DNA of 63,535 nucleotides from Caulobacter sp. 32-67-35 (GTDB lineage: Bacteria > Pseudomonadota > Alphaproteobacteria > Caulobacterales > Caulobacteraceae), in contig NCEV01000010.1 in assembly GCA_002280875.1 (NCBI GenBank), forward strand, positions 1 through 63,535, written 5' to 3'. Position numbers and translations under genes: made by a program. Below, piece by piece: positions 52,352 through 62,407 of this stretch; the stretch's first letter is position 1, and each line of letters begins with the position of its first letter. Under the pieces are notes generated by a model, which saw only the letters and a program-made list of their open reading frames with translations, had not been told where the DNA came from and ran no database searches.

Positions 52352-53914
52352 ATGTCCCTTCGCGCCGTCCTCCTCGCCCTGGCCCTGACAGCGCTGGCGG
52401 TCCCTGCCCACGCCCAGCACGTTACCGGCGGCAAGCTCGCGCCCGCCACGGCGGACGCCGATGGGATCCGGGCGTGGAAGGGCCTGCCCTATGCCGCCCC
52501 GCCCGTGGGCGATCTGCGCTGGAAGCCGCCCGCGCCCGTCGTCCCGTGGACAGGCGAACGGGCGACCGACAGGTTCGGGCCCAACTGTGCCCAGCCCAAG
52601 GTCTATAACGACATCGACCCCTACACCCCGTCGATGTCCGAAGACTGCCTGTATCTGAACGTCTGGAGCCCGGCCAAGGCGGGCGAGAGCCTGCCGGTGT
52701 TCTTCTGGATCCATGGCGGCGGCTACGGAGCAGGCTCAGGCGCCGAGCCGCGCCACGACGGCGTCGCCCTGGCCAAAAAGGGTGTGGTGGTGGTGACAAT
52801 CAACTACCGGCTGGGCGCCTTCGGCTTCTTCGCCCATCCGGACCTCACCAGGGAATCTCCCAACAGGGCCAGCGGCGACCAGGCCCTGGCCGACATGATC
52901 GCGGCCCTGCGCTGGGTGCAGGCCAATATCGCCCTGCTGGGCGGCGATCCCGATCGGGTGACAATCGCCGGCGAGTCGGCGGGCTCCGACGCCGTCAGCC
53001 GGCTGATGACCTCGCCCCAGGCCAAGGGCCTGTTCCAGCGCGCCATCGGGCAAAGCGGCTCGGCCTTCGGGACCATGGGCAGGGACGACACGCTGGCGAT
53101 GGGCGAAGCCAACGGCCTGGCCTTTGGTCGCGCCCTGGGCGGCGACAGCCTGGCGGCCCTGCGTCGGCGCACCACGGCCGAGATCCTGGCGACCTGGACG
53201 GCGCCGAACCCGCGCTTTGCGTTCCGGCCCATCCTGGACGGGTGGATCCTGCCCAAGGGCGCGGCCGAGACCTTTGCCGCCGGCCGACAGAGCGATGTGC
53301 CCCTGCTGGTCGGCTGGAACCTTGACGAGGGCAGCTTGCTGGAAGGCGGCGTGTTCGCAGGCCGCAATCTGCCCGAGGCGCTGAAAATGACCTTCGGAAA
53401 CCGCGCCGCCCAGGCCGCAAAACTGTACCCCCACGACACGCCCGAGCAAATGATCCGCTCACAGATAAACTTCGCCGGCGACGCCTGGATGGGTCTGCCG
53501 ACCTGGTCCTGGGCCACGGCCCAGGCGAGGACAGGCAAGGCGCCGGTCTGGGCCTTCCGCTTTGATCACGCGCCCAAGACGCCCGATGGCTGGTTCGGCG
53601 AGGGCAATCGCGGCAAGTCGCTGGGCGCGTTCCATTCCGCCGAGATCGTCTATGTGTTCAATCACCCCGACAATGGCGGCGCGTGGGCCGTCGACGACGT
53701 TGACCGCCGGGTGGCCGATCTGATGTCGTCCTACTGGGCCAATTTCGTGAAGACCGGCGATCCCAACGGCCCTGGGCTTCCGGTGTGGCCGGTCTATGCG
53801 CCCGACGGCGACGCCCGCAAGCTGATCATCGACGCCGACGCCCGCGTGATCGCCGACGACGACCAGCCGCGCCTGAAGTTCCTTCACAGCCAGGCGGCCC
53901 GCCCGGGACCATGA
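52352..53914 (+). CDS. secreted type B carboxylesterase
   Basis: A 520-residue alpha/beta hydrolase with signal peptide (LRAVLLALALTALAVPAHAQ). Type B marks: GIRAWKGLPYAAPPVGDLRW, EDCLYLNVWSP, FFWIHGGGYGAGSG (oxyanion), VTIAGESAGSDAV (nucleophile Ser), NLDEGSLLEGG (acid) and LGAFHSAEI (His). It cleaves carboxylic esters in the periplasm or outside. A GTG four codons upstream is an alternative start. It is followed by a GH9 glycosidase gene, so removal of esters from plant polysaccharide is possible. Confidence 0.9.
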   Translation: MSLRAVLLALALTALAVPAHAQHVTGGKLAPATADADGIRAWKGLPYAAPPVGDLRWKPPAPVVPWTGERATDRFGPNCAQPKVYNDIDPYTPSMSEDCLYLNVWSPAKAGESLPVFFWIHGGGYGAGSGAEPRHDGVALAKKGVVVVTINYRLGAFGFFAHPDLTRESPNRASGDQALADMIAALRWVQANIALLGGDPDRVTIAGESAGSDAVSRLMTSPQAKGLFQRAIGQSGSAFGTMGRDDTLAMGEANGLAFGRALGGDSLAALRRRTTAEILATWTAPNPRFAFRPILDGWILPKGAAETFAAGRQSDVPLLVGWNLDEGSLLEGGVFAGRNLPEALKMTFGNRAAQAAKLYPHDTPEQMIRSQINFAGDAWMGLPTWSWATAQARTGKAPVWAFRFDHAPKTPDGWFGEGNRGKSLGAFHSAEIVYVFNHPDNGGAWAVDDVDRRVADLMSSYWANFVKTGDPNGPGLPVWPVYAPDGDARKLIIDADARVIADDDQPRLKFLHSQAARPGP

Positions 53915-54006
53915 CGGCAATTTCTCAGGCGACAACGCTGTCAGGTTACCGCTAACTTGCCGGGGAAGACGCGCGCTCACGACGCGTCGCAGGCAGGAAG
54001 ACGCGT

Positions 54007-55878
54007 ATGACCAGGATCACCCCGGCCCTGACGGCCATTGCCCTGACCCTCGCCTTGAGCGGTCTGGCCCAAGCCGACGAGAGCGCTGCGCCCATCCGTC
54101 TCAATCAGCTGGGCGTGGAGGCCGCGGGGCCCAAGCGCGCCGTGCTGTCCGATCCCTCGATTGCGCCTCTGCCCTGGACTCTGCGTAACGGCAAAGGCGC
54201 GATCGTCGCCAGCGGCAAGACCAGGGTGTTCGGCGCCGATGCTTCGTCGGGCGAGCACGTTCATCAGATCGACTTCAGCGGCTTCAAGGGCTCGGGCGAC
54301 GGCTATCGCCTCAGCGTCGGCGCAGCCCAGAGCCGGCCCTTCGCGATCGGCGGCCGGCTGTACGGCGCGCTGAAGGCTGACGCCCTGGGCTTTTTCTACC
54401 AGAACCGCGCCAGCATTCCGATCGAGGCCCGGTTCGTGCAGCGCCCCGACCTGGCCCGCCCCGCCGGTCATGCGCCCGACAAGGTCACCTGCTTCAACAA
54501 GGCCGACGAGCGCGGTCAGGTCTGGGCCGGCTGCGACTACAGCCTCGATGTCAGCCGCGGCTGGTACGACGCCGGCGACCACGGCAAGTACGTCGTCAAT
54601 GGCGGCATCTCGGTCTGGACGCTGCTGAACGCTCACGAACGCGCGGCCGTGCTCGGCAAGACCTCGACCCTGGCCGCCTTCGCCGACGGCAGGGGCAGGA
54701 TCCCCGAGAATGCCAATGGCGTCTCCGACCTGCTGGACGAGGCCCGCTGGGAGATGGACTTCCTGCTGGCCATGCAGGTCCCGCAAGGCACGACCCAGGC
54801 CCTGCCGGTGGGCCAGCAGCGGGTCGGGCCCACCGGCCGGCTGGTCCTGACCGACCTGGACGCCTCGGGCATGGCGCACCAGCGCATGGGCGACGAGCGC
54901 TGGACGGCGCTGCCGATGGCTCCGGCCGATGACAAGGAAACCCGCTACCTCTATCACCCGACCACCGCCGCGACCCTGAATCTGGCCGCCACCACCGCCC
55001 AGGCCGCGCGGATCTGGAAGAGCATCGACCCGGCCTTCTCGGCCCGCTGCCTGGATGTCGCCAAACGCGCCTACGCCGCCGCCAGGCGCAACCCGGAGGT
55101 CTACGCCCTGGGCGCCTTCACCGGCAGCGGCGGCTATGGCGATGGCAATGTGGAGGACGAGTTCTACTGGGCGGCCGCCGAGCTGTACGCCACCACCGGC
55201 GCGGCCGAGTACGAGGCCGCCCTGCGCGCCTCGCCGCTGTTTCTGGCCGGGCCCTCAGCCGGCGGCAAGGCGACCGGCGATATCGGCTGGCCCTCGGTCG
55301 GCGCTTTGGGGACCATCACCCTGGCGCTGGCGCCCAATGGCCTGAAGCCGGCCGAGATCGCCATGGCCCGCGCCAACCTCGCCGCCAGCGCGGATCGCTA
55401 TCTGGCCGATGGCGCCGGCGAAGGCTACGCCCTGCCCTATGCCCCCAAGGGTTATCCCTGGGGCTCGACCTCATCGGTGCTGAACCGGGCCATGGTGCTG
55501 GGCCTGGCCGCCGACTTCACCGGCAAGACCGCCTATCGCAACGGCGCCGTAGACGCCATGGACTGGATCCTGGGTCGCAACCCCCTGGACCGCTCGTTCG
55601 TCACCGGCCATGGCGCGCGGCCCATGGTCAACCCGCACCACCGCTTCTGGGCCAGACAGGCCGACGCCCGCTATCCCGCCCCGCCGCCCGGCGTGGTCTC
55701 GGGCGGGCCAAACTCGACCAACATGGGCGACCCGGTGGCCGAGACCCTGAAGGGCAAGTGCGCGCCCCAAACCTGCTGGACAGACGACTATCGCGCCTTC
55801 ACCCAGAACGAGGTGGCCATCAACTGGAACGCGCCGCTGCTGTGGGTGGCGACCTGGCTGGATGAGCCAACACGCTAG
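54007..55878 (+). CDS. glycoside hydrolase family 9 (endoglucanase-like)
   Basis: A 623-residue secreted enzyme (signal ending SGLAQA). An N-terminal Ig-like CelD_N domain (about 28-120; APIRLNQLGVEAAGPKRAVL) precedes the GH9 catalytic domain with VSRGWYDAGDHGKYVVNGG (catalytic Asp pair), FVTGHGARPMVNPHHR, and NEVAINWNAPLLWV (catalytic acid Glu). All key residues are present, so cleavage of cellulose, cello-oligosaccharides or mixed-linkage beta-glucan is expected. No carbohydrate-binding module is seen. Confidence 0.92.
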   Translation: MTRITPALTAIALTLALSGLAQADESAAPIRLNQLGVEAAGPKRAVLSDPSIAPLPWTLRNGKGAIVASGKTRVFGADASSGEHVHQIDFSGFKGSGDGYRLSVGAAQSRPFAIGGRLYGALKADALGFFYQNRASIPIEARFVQRPDLARPAGHAPDKVTCFNKADERGQVWAGCDYSLDVSRGWYDAGDHGKYVVNGGISVWTLLNAHERAAVLGKTSTLAAFADGRGRIPENANGVSDLLDEARWEMDFLLAMQVPQGTTQALPVGQQRVGPTGRLVLTDLDASGMAHQRMGDERWTALPMAPADDKETRYLYHPTTAATLNLAATTAQAARIWKSIDPAFSARCLDVAKRAYAAARRNPEVYALGAFTGSGGYGDGNVEDEFYWAAAELYATTGAAEYEAALRASPLFLAGPSAGGKATGDIGWPSVGALGTITLALAPNGLKPAEIAMARANLAASADRYLADGAGEGYALPYAPKGYPWGSTSSVLNRAMVLGLAADFTGKTAYRNGAVDAMDWILGRNPLDRSFVTGHGARPMVNPHHRFWARQADARYPAPPPGVVSGGPNSTNMGDPVAETLKGKCAPQTCWTDDYRAFTQNEVAINWNAPLLWVATWLDEPTR

Positions 55879-55989
55879 CGTCCGGCGCCGCAGGCAGGGC
55901 TACGCGACACTTTGTCGCTTGGAATGGGATAACTTCGTTCATTATCGGAGCCATAGTGCTGAAAGGGATTTTCAGGGACGCTGGCGAGA

Positions 55990-57840
55990 ATGCACTCGGA
56001 CAGAGCAGAGGATAAGCCACGGGGCGACGCCCTAAGGCTTGCCCTGCTGGGACACGCGCATCGCAACAGCCTGGCGACCATGGCGGTCCAGGCTGCGGCG
56101 GCCATCGGCGTCACCCTGATCTCGCGGGCTGAAGAGCGCCCCTTCCATGTGGCCTGGCTGGTCGTCGTTCTGACCCTGCTGGCGATGCGGGTCGTGGCCG
56201 ATCGCATGCTGGGCGCCGCGCTCGCGGGGCGCTTCCTGAGAGATCGACTGTGGATGCTGGCCCGCATCCACAGCCTGGGCCTGATCCTCAGCGCCGGGCT
56301 GTGGGCCTTGCTGGCCTGCTTGCGCATTCCCGTCGACAGCCCCGTAACCCGTTATGCCCTGATTGTCGTGCTGTCGGCCCTCGCCGGCGGGGCGGTCGGC
56401 GTTCTGTCGCCCCTGAAATGGACGGGACGCCTCTATGTCTCGCTGATCCTGATACCGGCCTCCGTGACCTTGGTCATCCTGGGCGGCGCTGATGCGACCC
56501 TGGGGGCCCTGGGCGGCGTATTCTGGGTCGTTATGATGGTGGGCCACAACAACAACCACATGCTTCTGGTCGATTGCCTGCGGCTGCGCGACGAAAACCA
56601 CGAGCTGCTGCAAAACATCCAGCGGCGCAATCACGACACCCGCCGGCTCAACCGCGATCTGGAAAGCCGCGTCCGGGCCCGCACCCAGCAACTTGAAAAG
56701 CTGTCGGAAGAGGCCCAGGTCGCCAACCGCGCCAAATCACAGTTCCTGGCGATGGTCAGCCACGAGATGCGCACGCCGCTCAACGCGATCCTCGGCGAGG
56801 GACAGTTGCTGGCGCGCGAGGCGCTGACCCCGCCCCAGCGCGAACGGCTGGGTGTGATCAAGACCGCGTCGCGCGTGATGCGACAGCTGATCGACGATAT
56901 CCTGGACATCTCGCAGATCGAGGCGGGCGGCCTGCAGCTGCGACTGAACGTGTTCTCGCTGGAGACCCTGGTCAGCGATATGCGGGAACTCTACCAGCCC
57001 GTGGCCCAGGCGCGAGGTTTGTCCCTGGCCATATCCCTGCAGCCCGACCTGGCGCGGTTCCGGCGCGGCGACGCCGCCCGCCTGGCCCAGATCGTGGGCA
57101 ATCTGATCGACAACGCGCTGAAATTCACCCAGCAGGGCGGCGTGACGGTCAAGATCAGCGGCGATGATCACGGACTTCAGATCGCCGTCATCGACACCGG
57201 GATCGGCATCGCCGCCAAGGATCACGAGTCGATCTTCGAGCGTTTCGTTCAGGTCGACAATTCATCGACCCGCAAGGTTGGCGGGATTGGTCTGGGCCTG
57301 GCGATCTGTCGCGAGATCTCCGGGCGGATGGGCGGCTCACTGACGGTCAGATCGGCCCTGGGCATCGGCGCGCGGTTCGATTTCGACGCGCCGATCCCGT
57401 CGGTTGTATCTTCCGAAGCCCCGATCAGCGACGAGGTCGACGCGTCCGCCGCCACCCAGCCCCTCTCGCTGCTGGTGGTGGACGACAATCCGGTCAACCG
57501 GCGCATTCTCGCCTCGCTGGTCGAGCCCTTCGGCGTCACCTGCGGCTTCGCCGTCAGTGGCCGCGAAGCCGTCGCGGCCTGGCGCGACCAGCCCTGGGAC
57601 GCGATTTTCATGGATGTCCACATGCCGGACATGGACGGCGTGGAGGCCACACGCGCCATCCGTCGTGAAGAGGCCCTGCGTGGCGGCGCCCGAACCCCCA
57701 TCATCGCCGTCACGGCCAGCGTGCTCTCGCATGAGGTGGAAAGCTACATCGAGGCGGGGATGAATGGCGTCCTGCCCAAGCCCATCGAAGCTGCGGCCCT
57801 GGCCTCCACCCTGTCATTCTGCGCAGCCGCTGCGGACTAG
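55990..57840 (+). CDS. hybrid sensor histidine kinase with C-terminal receiver
   Basis: A 616-residue protein. Six membrane segments fill the first 190 residues with short loops, then a coiled coil, HisKA (FLAMVSHEMRTPLNAILGEG), HATPase (LIDNALKF, IDTGIGIAAKD, GGIGLGLAICREI) and a complete receiver (LLVVDDNPVNRR, IFMDVHMPDMDG, AVTAS, LPKPIE). No periplasmic sensor domain is visible, so the membrane part itself may sense. Unlike the CHASE2 kinase in this window, its receiver Asp is intact. The output partner is not nearby. Confidence 0.9.
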   Translation: MHSDRAEDKPRGDALRLALLGHAHRNSLATMAVQAAAAIGVTLISRAEERPFHVAWLVVVLTLLAMRVVADRMLGAALAGRFLRDRLWMLARIHSLGLILSAGLWALLACLRIPVDSPVTRYALIVVLSALAGGAVGVLSPLKWTGRLYVSLILIPASVTLVILGGADATLGALGGVFWVVMMVGHNNNHMLLVDCLRLRDENHELLQNIQRRNHDTRRLNRDLESRVRARTQQLEKLSEEAQVANRAKSQFLAMVSHEMRTPLNAILGEGQLLAREALTPPQRERLGVIKTASRVMRQLIDDILDISQIEAGGLQLRLNVFSLETLVSDMRELYQPVAQARGLSLAISLQPDLARFRRGDAARLAQIVGNLIDNALKFTQQGGVTVKISGDDHGLQIAVIDTGIGIAAKDHESIFERFVQVDNSSTRKVGGIGLGLAICREISGRMGGSLTVRSALGIGARFDFDAPIPSVVSSEAPISDEVDASAATQPLSLLVVDDNPVNRRILASLVEPFGVTCGFAVSGREAVAAWRDQPWDAIFMDVHMPDMDGVEATRAIRREEALRGGARTPIIAVTASVLSHEVESYIEAGMNGVLPKPIEAAALASTLSFCAAAAD

Positions 57841-57939
57841 CGCCCTTTCCGACCTGATGACTTCATCAGGGCCGGGCGAAAAAGGCTCCAAATCAGAAGT
57901 TTCGGCGTCACGCCCGAGCCAATCCTGGCGCTGAAGCTC

Positions 57940-58998
57940 TCAACCCAGAGCCTTGGCGCGCGCGCCCAGACGCTCGATGGTTTCGCCCCACTGCCCCTTG
58001 GCGTCGCTGAAAAAGAACTCCGCGGAAGGGTACCAGGTCGAGCGTTCCCGCCCCCGGCCCCATCGCCAGTCGGTGTCGATCCGGCTCAGCAGCAGCCACA
58101 CGGTCTTGCCCATCCCCCCGGCCAGGTGGGCGATGGCCGTATCAACCGTCACGACAACATCGAGACCTTCAATGATATCAGCGGTATCGGCGAAGTCCTT
58201 ACCGCCGGTGGCGGCGTAGTCCAAACCTATGGTGGGACCCAGCGCGGCGGCCAGCGTCAACCCGTCCGCCGCATTGAGCGAGCGATAGGCGTCGTTGCCA
58301 TGCGCGGCGCTGCCCGCGGCGACCAGGCCGATCCGCGCGGAAGACGCCACCGTCTCGGCGGCCTTGAGATAGGGCGCTCCCGGCACGGTCTCGAGCGTGT
58401 AGTCCATCAGGCCGACGATATCGGGCCCCATGACGTAGAAGTCGCAGTCGGGGATCTCGACCCGGCCGCTGGCCTCATAAACCTCGACGCCCGGCAATGA
58501 TCGGCGAAACAGCCGCGACACCTGCGGCCTGCAGACCAGCCTGACGGTCGCACCGCGTTCGGCCAGGATTGGCGCGAACCGGGCATACTGCAGCTCGTCG
58601 CCGAACCCCTGTTCAGGCCAGATCAGCAGCGAGCGGCCGGCAAGGTCCTCGCCGTTCCATTCGGGGCACTCGAAAAAGGCGGGCTTGTTGGTGTTGTACT
58701 TGGGCACTTCGTGCCGCCGCCGAAAATGCGGTATCGCATCCCTGTAACGGCCCTGCATCATGAGGACCTGGCTCAGCGCATAGTGCGTGCGCGCCGAACC
58801 GGGATCGAGGGCGAGGGCTCTGCGATAGGCTTTCTCGGCTTCGGGCAATCGACTGAGACTGGACAGCACGCCACCCAGATTATGCTGGATCGCCAGATTT
58901 TTCGGGTCCATCCGCGCGGCAAGCTTGAACAGACGTTCAGCCTCTTCGAAGTCCAGCGCAGCCTCGGCGCGCTGCGCCTTGTCGAAGAGTTTGCCCAC
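57940..58998 (-). CDS. TPR-repeat protein with glycosyltransferase-9-like C-terminal domain
   Basis: A 352-residue protein with about three tetratricopeptide repeats (residues 5-100; LDFEEAERLFKLAARMDPKN, EKAYRRALALDPGSARTHYA) followed by a domain with ARFAPILAERGATVRLVCRP, LVAAGSAAHGNDAYRS, VVVTVDTAIAHLAGGMGKTV and DWRWGRGRERSTWYPS, resembling the ADP-heptose/GT9 C-terminal half found in many TPR proteins of this clade. It may modify a glycan or protein. No signal peptide. Ends 100 bases from the convergent hybrid kinase gene; nothing is seen in that gap. Confidence 0.78.
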   Translation of the reverse strand: MGKLFDKAQRAEAALDFEEAERLFKLAARMDPKNLAIQHNLGGVLSSLSRLPEAEKAYRRALALDPGSARTHYALSQVLMMQGRYRDAIPHFRRRHEVPKYNTNKPAFFECPEWNGEDLAGRSLLIWPEQGFGDELQYARFAPILAERGATVRLVCRPQVSRLFRRSLPGVEVYEASGRVEIPDCDFYVMGPDIVGLMDYTLETVPGAPYLKAAETVASSARIGLVAAGSAAHGNDAYRSLNAADGLTLAAALGPTIGLDYAATGGKDFADTADIIEGLDVVVTVDTAIAHLAGGMGKTVWLLLSRIDTDWRWGRGRERSTWYPSAEFFFSDAKGQWGETIERLGARAKALG

Positions 58999-59020
58999 CC
59001 GGCGCTCCTGCCTGCGGCCT

Positions 59021-59095
59021 TGGAGCGGGCGATGGGAATCGAACCCACGACATTCTGCTTGGGAAGCAGACGCTCTACCTCTGAGCTACGCCCGC
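59021..59095 (-). tRNA. tRNA-Gly(CCC)
   Basis: A 75-base tRNA on the minus strand: acceptor GCGGGCG paired with CGCCCGC, D arm AGCTCAGAGGTAGAGC, anticodon stem TCTGC/GCAGA with loop TTCCCAA (anticodon CCC), T arm GTGGGTTCGATTCCCAT, encoded CCA. It decodes GGG. Confidence 0.95.
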
Positions 59096-59150
59096 CAGGC
59101 GTTTGGCTCGTCTAGCGGGTCTGGGCGGGGTTCTCAAGAGGTGCGAGGGC

Positions 59151-60161
59151 TCAGGCCTTGGCTTCTTGCTCGACCAGCCCCTTGCCCAGCAAAGTCTGGA
59201 AGTGGGCGATGGTCTTGGCCAGGCCTTCCTTCAGCTGGGTCTTTGGCTCCCAGTCCAGGGCCGACCTGGCCAGGCCGATGTCGGGCTGGCGTTGACGGGG
59301 GTCATCCTGGGGCAGTGGCTTGCGCTCAATGACCGAGCCGGAGCCGACCAGGGCGATGGTCTGCTGCGCCAGGTCCAGGATCGTGAACTCGTTGGGATTG
59401 CCCACATTGACGGGACCGGTGAAGCCCGTGGGCGTCGCCATCATGCGGATCAGGCCCTCAACCAGATCGTCGACATAGCAGAAGCTGCGGGTCTGCTGGC
59501 CTTCGCCATAGATGGTGATCGGCTGGTTGGTCAGGGCCTGGACCACGAAATTGCTGACCACGCGGCCGTCATTGATCGCCATGCGCGGGCCGTAGGTGTT
59601 GAAGATCCGCACGACCTTGATGTCGATATTGTCCTGCCGGAAGCTGTCGAAGAAGAGGGTCTCGGCACAGCGCTTGCCCTCGTCGTAGCAGGCGCGCGGG
59701 CCGATCGGATTGACCCGGCCCCAATAGCTTTCGACCTGGGGGTGGATCTCCGGGTCGCCATAGACCTCGCTGGTCGAGGCCTGCAGCACGCGGGCCCCGG
59801 TGCGCTTGGCCAGGTCCAGCATGTTGATCGCGCCCATCACATTGGTGCGCACGGTCATGACCGGGTCGTACTGGTAATGGATCGGCGAGGCCGGACAGGC
59901 CAGGTTGTAGATCTGGTCCACCGGAATGAAGATCGGGTGATTGACGTCGTGGTTCACGAACTCGAAGTTCGGATGGCCCATCAGGTGGGCGATATTGTCC
60001 TTGCTGCCGGTGAACAGATTGTCGACGCAGATCACCTGGTCGCCCCGGGCGATCAGCCGGTCGCACAGGTGGGAGCCGACAAAGCCGGCGCCGCCGGTGA
60101 CCAGGATCCGCAGCGCGGTGTGTTTCTTGGCGGGGCTTGGGGCGGGCATTGGTGCGGACAT
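59151..60161 (-). CDS. NAD-dependent epimerase/dehydratase, UDP-glucuronate decarboxylase-like
   Basis: A 336-residue extended [23 protein letters not shown] (NAD loop), [30 protein letters not shown], and [13 protein letters not shown] (YxxxK). The combination [18 protein letters not shown] and [10 protein letters not shown] is characteristic of UDP-glucuronate decarboxylase (UXS), which makes UDP-xylose. Length fits the bacterial enzyme. It supplies sugar for envelope polysaccharides. No neighbouring glycan operon is visible. Confidence 0.88.
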   Translation of the reverse strand: MSAPMPAPSPAKKHTALRILVTGGAGFVGSHLCDRLIARGDQVICVDNLFTGSKDNIAHLMGHPNFEFVNHDVNHPIFIPVDQIYNLACPASPIHYQYDPVMTVRTNVMGAINMLDLAKRTGARVLQASTSEVYGDPEIHPQVESYWGRVNPIGPRACYDEGKRCAETLFFDSFRQDNIDIKVVRIFNTYGPRMAINDGRVVSNFVVQALTNQPITIYGEGQQTRSFCYVDDLVEGLIRMMATPTGFTGPVNVGNPNEFTILDLAQQTIALVGSGSVIERKPLPQDDPRQRQPDIGLARSALDWEPKTQLKEGLAKTIAHFQTLLGKGLVEQEAKA

Positions 60162-60291
60162 GAGCGGTCTCTACGGCGAGGTCGGCAACCTTGACCTGAT
60201 TTGCGTAAAGGGTCTCGGCCTTCGGCTCAACCGCGCGCTTTGACCGCAAGGCGGGTCGGGGCGGCCGGAACACCGGCCGTCCCGCTTGCCG

Positions 60292-61182
60292 CTATTGAAC
60301 GACCTGCGCCTGCACGCCCAGGGTCGCCAGCTGCGCCTGCAGACTGTCAGGGCCTACGAGGTGCCCGGCGCCCACGGCGACGAAGCTGACGCCGGAACCG
60401 CCAAGCTTGGTCTTCAATTGCCCGGCCCAGTCACGGTTTCGCTCGGTGATCAGCACCTCATAGACCTCGGCATAGTTGGTCTTCATCTCGGTGATGAACT
60501 GGTCCTCAAGCGCCTTGACGTCACCCGCCGCCCAGGCGGCGACCATGCTGCCGATCTTGGCCGGCCCCGCCTCGGCGTCGTCGAGGGTGGACTTGAGCAT
60601 CGCGACCTCAACCGGGGTGGACATGTCGGCGAAGAAGCGGATCTGCTGCTCGGCGGTCTCCAGCGATCCGGCGGGCTTGCCGTCCGCCTTCATCTGGGCC
60701 GACAGCACCTGCTCGACGCCGCTGCGGGGGTCATAGCCCGCCTTGAGCACCGGCAGCATGGCCAGCGAAATGGACGCCAGCCAGGGCCGCATGGCTTCCA
60801 TGGCCTGGGGCGGCATTCCCGCCGCCTGGGCCAGGGCCTGGGCGCGCTGGAGGTCTTCGGGCGACAGCTTCTGCGAAAGCGGCGTGGTGCGATCGATGCC
60901 GTACTGCATGATCAGGGGCTGCATCACCGCCGGATCATCGGCGCCCAGAACCTCGACCACCAGATCGTCGCTGGCCTTCAGGGCCCCGTCGATGCGCGGC
61001 GAGCGCCACTTCGTCTCCGGCTTGAGCACGTGGATGGTGCCAAACAGATAGATGGTCGAGTCGTGATCCTTGATCGCCCACAGGGCAGGCTCAGCGACGG
61101 CCGGGGCGGCCAGGCCCAGGGCAAGGACGGACACCAGGCCAAGGACGGCGCGGCGGACGGGCTGGAAAGCGGTATCGAACAT
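60292..61182 (-). CDS. TraB/GumN family exported protein
   Basis: A 296-residue protein with a signal peptide (VLGLVSVLALGLAAPAVAEP). The TraB/GumN domain begins with LWAIKDHDSTIYLFGTIHVL and ends with SFVAVGAGHLVGPDSLQAQL, the two GxxH-type motifs that mark the family as a probable metalloprotease-like fold. Periplasmic by signal. Lies 70 bases after the alpha/beta hydrolase gene on the same strand, so possibly co-transcribed. Function in this organism unknown. Confidence 0.86.
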   Translation of the reverse strand: MFDTAFQPVRRAVLGLVSVLALGLAAPAVAEPALWAIKDHDSTIYLFGTIHVLKPETKWRSPRIDGALKASDDLVVEVLGADDPAVMQPLIMQYGIDRTTPLSQKLSPEDLQRAQALAQAAGMPPQAMEAMRPWLASISLAMLPVLKAGYDPRSGVEQVLSAQMKADGKPAGSLETAEQQIRFFADMSTPVEVAMLKSTLDDAEAGPAKIGSMVAAWAAGDVKALEDQFITEMKTNYAEVYEVLITERNRDWAGQLKTKLGGSGVSFVAVGAGHLVGPDSLQAQLATLGVQAQVVQ

Positions 61183-61252
61183 GAAGGTCTCTGGCTTGGA
61201 AGGATCAGTTGAGGGTGAAGCGCCGCCAGGCGCAATGGCCTGACGAAAAGGG

Positions 61253-62152
61253 CTATTTCAGGAAGCGCTCTACCGCGGCGGCGAAGGCGGCCGGCTGGTC
61301 GAGCATGATGAAGTGAAGGGCGCCGTCGACGCGCTCAAGTCTGACCCCGGCCAACGGGGCGTAGGCGCCGGCATAGGTCTGGTCGATCGTGGCCTGCGGC
61401 GCGCCCATGACCGGATCATAGGGGTAGAGCATGGTGGTCGGGGTCTTTACCGCCGCCAGCTCGCCGCGCATGTCGGTGGTCAGCACGTCATGAAAGGCGC
61501 GGGCCACGACCGATTGCGACGAGGCCTTCGACCACGCCAGGGCGGATTTCAGGCCCTCCGGCGACTTGACCAGGCGGGGCATGGTCATGGCCTGCTGGGC
61601 GGCGAAGGTTTCGGGCGACATGGTGGTCATGCTGTCGCGCATGGCGACGGCCTGGGGCCTGACGGTCTCGACCGTGGCGGCGGGCGAGAACAGCACTGCA
61701 TAGAACGGCAGGCTGTCGACGATCATCAGGCGGCCCAGCGCCTCGGGGTGACGACGGGCCAGCATCAGACCGGTCAGGCCGCCCATCGAGTGGCCGATCA
61801 CCGCCGGAGACTTCAGCCTGGCCGACTTGATATAGCCGTCGACCGCCTCGACCAGCGGCTCCAGCACGGGCCCCTCGGCATTGCCGGCGACCGGCGCGCC
61901 GGCGAAACCGGCGACCTGGACGACGTGGACGCGATAGCGGCCCGACAGCTGCTTGACGGTGTCGTCCCACACCGCGCCGGACGAGGCCAGGCCGGGGATC
62001 AGCACCACATCGGGGCCCTGCCCGCTCACCGTTACCGCAATGCGGTCGGAGGCCAGCGGGGCCGCGTGGGCGTGGTTTCCGCCAAAGACACCGATGGCGG
62101 CGAGGATGGCGATCAGGCACGCGAAAGCGGGCGCCGAAAGGCGGTTGCACAT
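61253..62152 (-). CDS. secreted alpha/beta hydrolase
   Basis: A 299-residue protein with signal peptide (ACLIAILAAIGVFGGNHAHA). The alpha/beta-hydrolase core shows VVLIPGLASSGAVWDDTV (oxyanion HG-like), VIGHSMGGLTGLMLA (nucleophile Ser elbow), Asp in the YPYDPVMG region and His in GALHFIMLDQP. The triad is complete. Substrate not predictable; ester or lactone hydrolysis is likely. It follows the small XRE regulator gene by 60 bases. Confidence 0.87.
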   Translation of the reverse strand: MCNRLSAPAFACLIAILAAIGVFGGNHAHAAPLASDRIAVTVSGQGPDVVLIPGLASSGAVWDDTVKQLSGRYRVHVVQVAGFAGAPVAGNAEGPVLEPLVEAVDGYIKSARLKSPAVIGHSMGGLTGLMLARRHPEALGRLMIVDSLPFYAVLFSPAATVETVRPQAVAMRDSMTTMSPETFAAQQAMTMPRLVKSPEGLKSALAWSKASSQSVVARAFHDVLTTDMRGELAAVKTPTTMLYPYDPVMGAPQATIDQTYAGAYAPLAGVRLERVDGALHFIMLDQPAAFAAAVERFLK

Positions 62153-62212
62153 GGCGACAATCCTTGTTCGAGGGGGACGGCGGCGGGGTATCCCCGCCGC
62201 GTTCAGGAGAGG

Positions 62213-62407
62213 CTACGCCTCGTCCTGGAAGATGGTTTCGATGGGTTGGCTGAAGAGACGGGCGATCTTGAAGGCCAGCGGCAGGCTGGGATCATATTTG
62301 CCCGTCTCCAGGGCGTTGATGGTCTGACGCGAGACCTCCAGCCGCTCGGCCAGATCGGCCTGGCTCCAGTCGCGCTCGGCGCGCAGCACCTTGAGGCGAT
62401 TTTTCAC
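62213..62407 (-). CDS. small XRE-family DNA-binding regulator
   Basis: A 64-residue protein made of one HTH_3 domain: NRLKVLRAERDWSQADLAER, LEVSRQTINALETGKYDPSL, then the short tail IETIFQDEA. The start is GTG 62407, which overlaps the preceding stop as GTGA; the longer frame is an artefact. It matches the common small regulator that ends operons with one or two small membrane proteins. Probably autoregulates through the repeated ATGACAA sites at 63267-63307. Confidence 0.9.
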   Translation of the reverse strand: MKNRLKVLRAERDWSQADLAERLEVSRQTINALETGKYDPSLPLAFKIARLFSQPIETIFQDEA

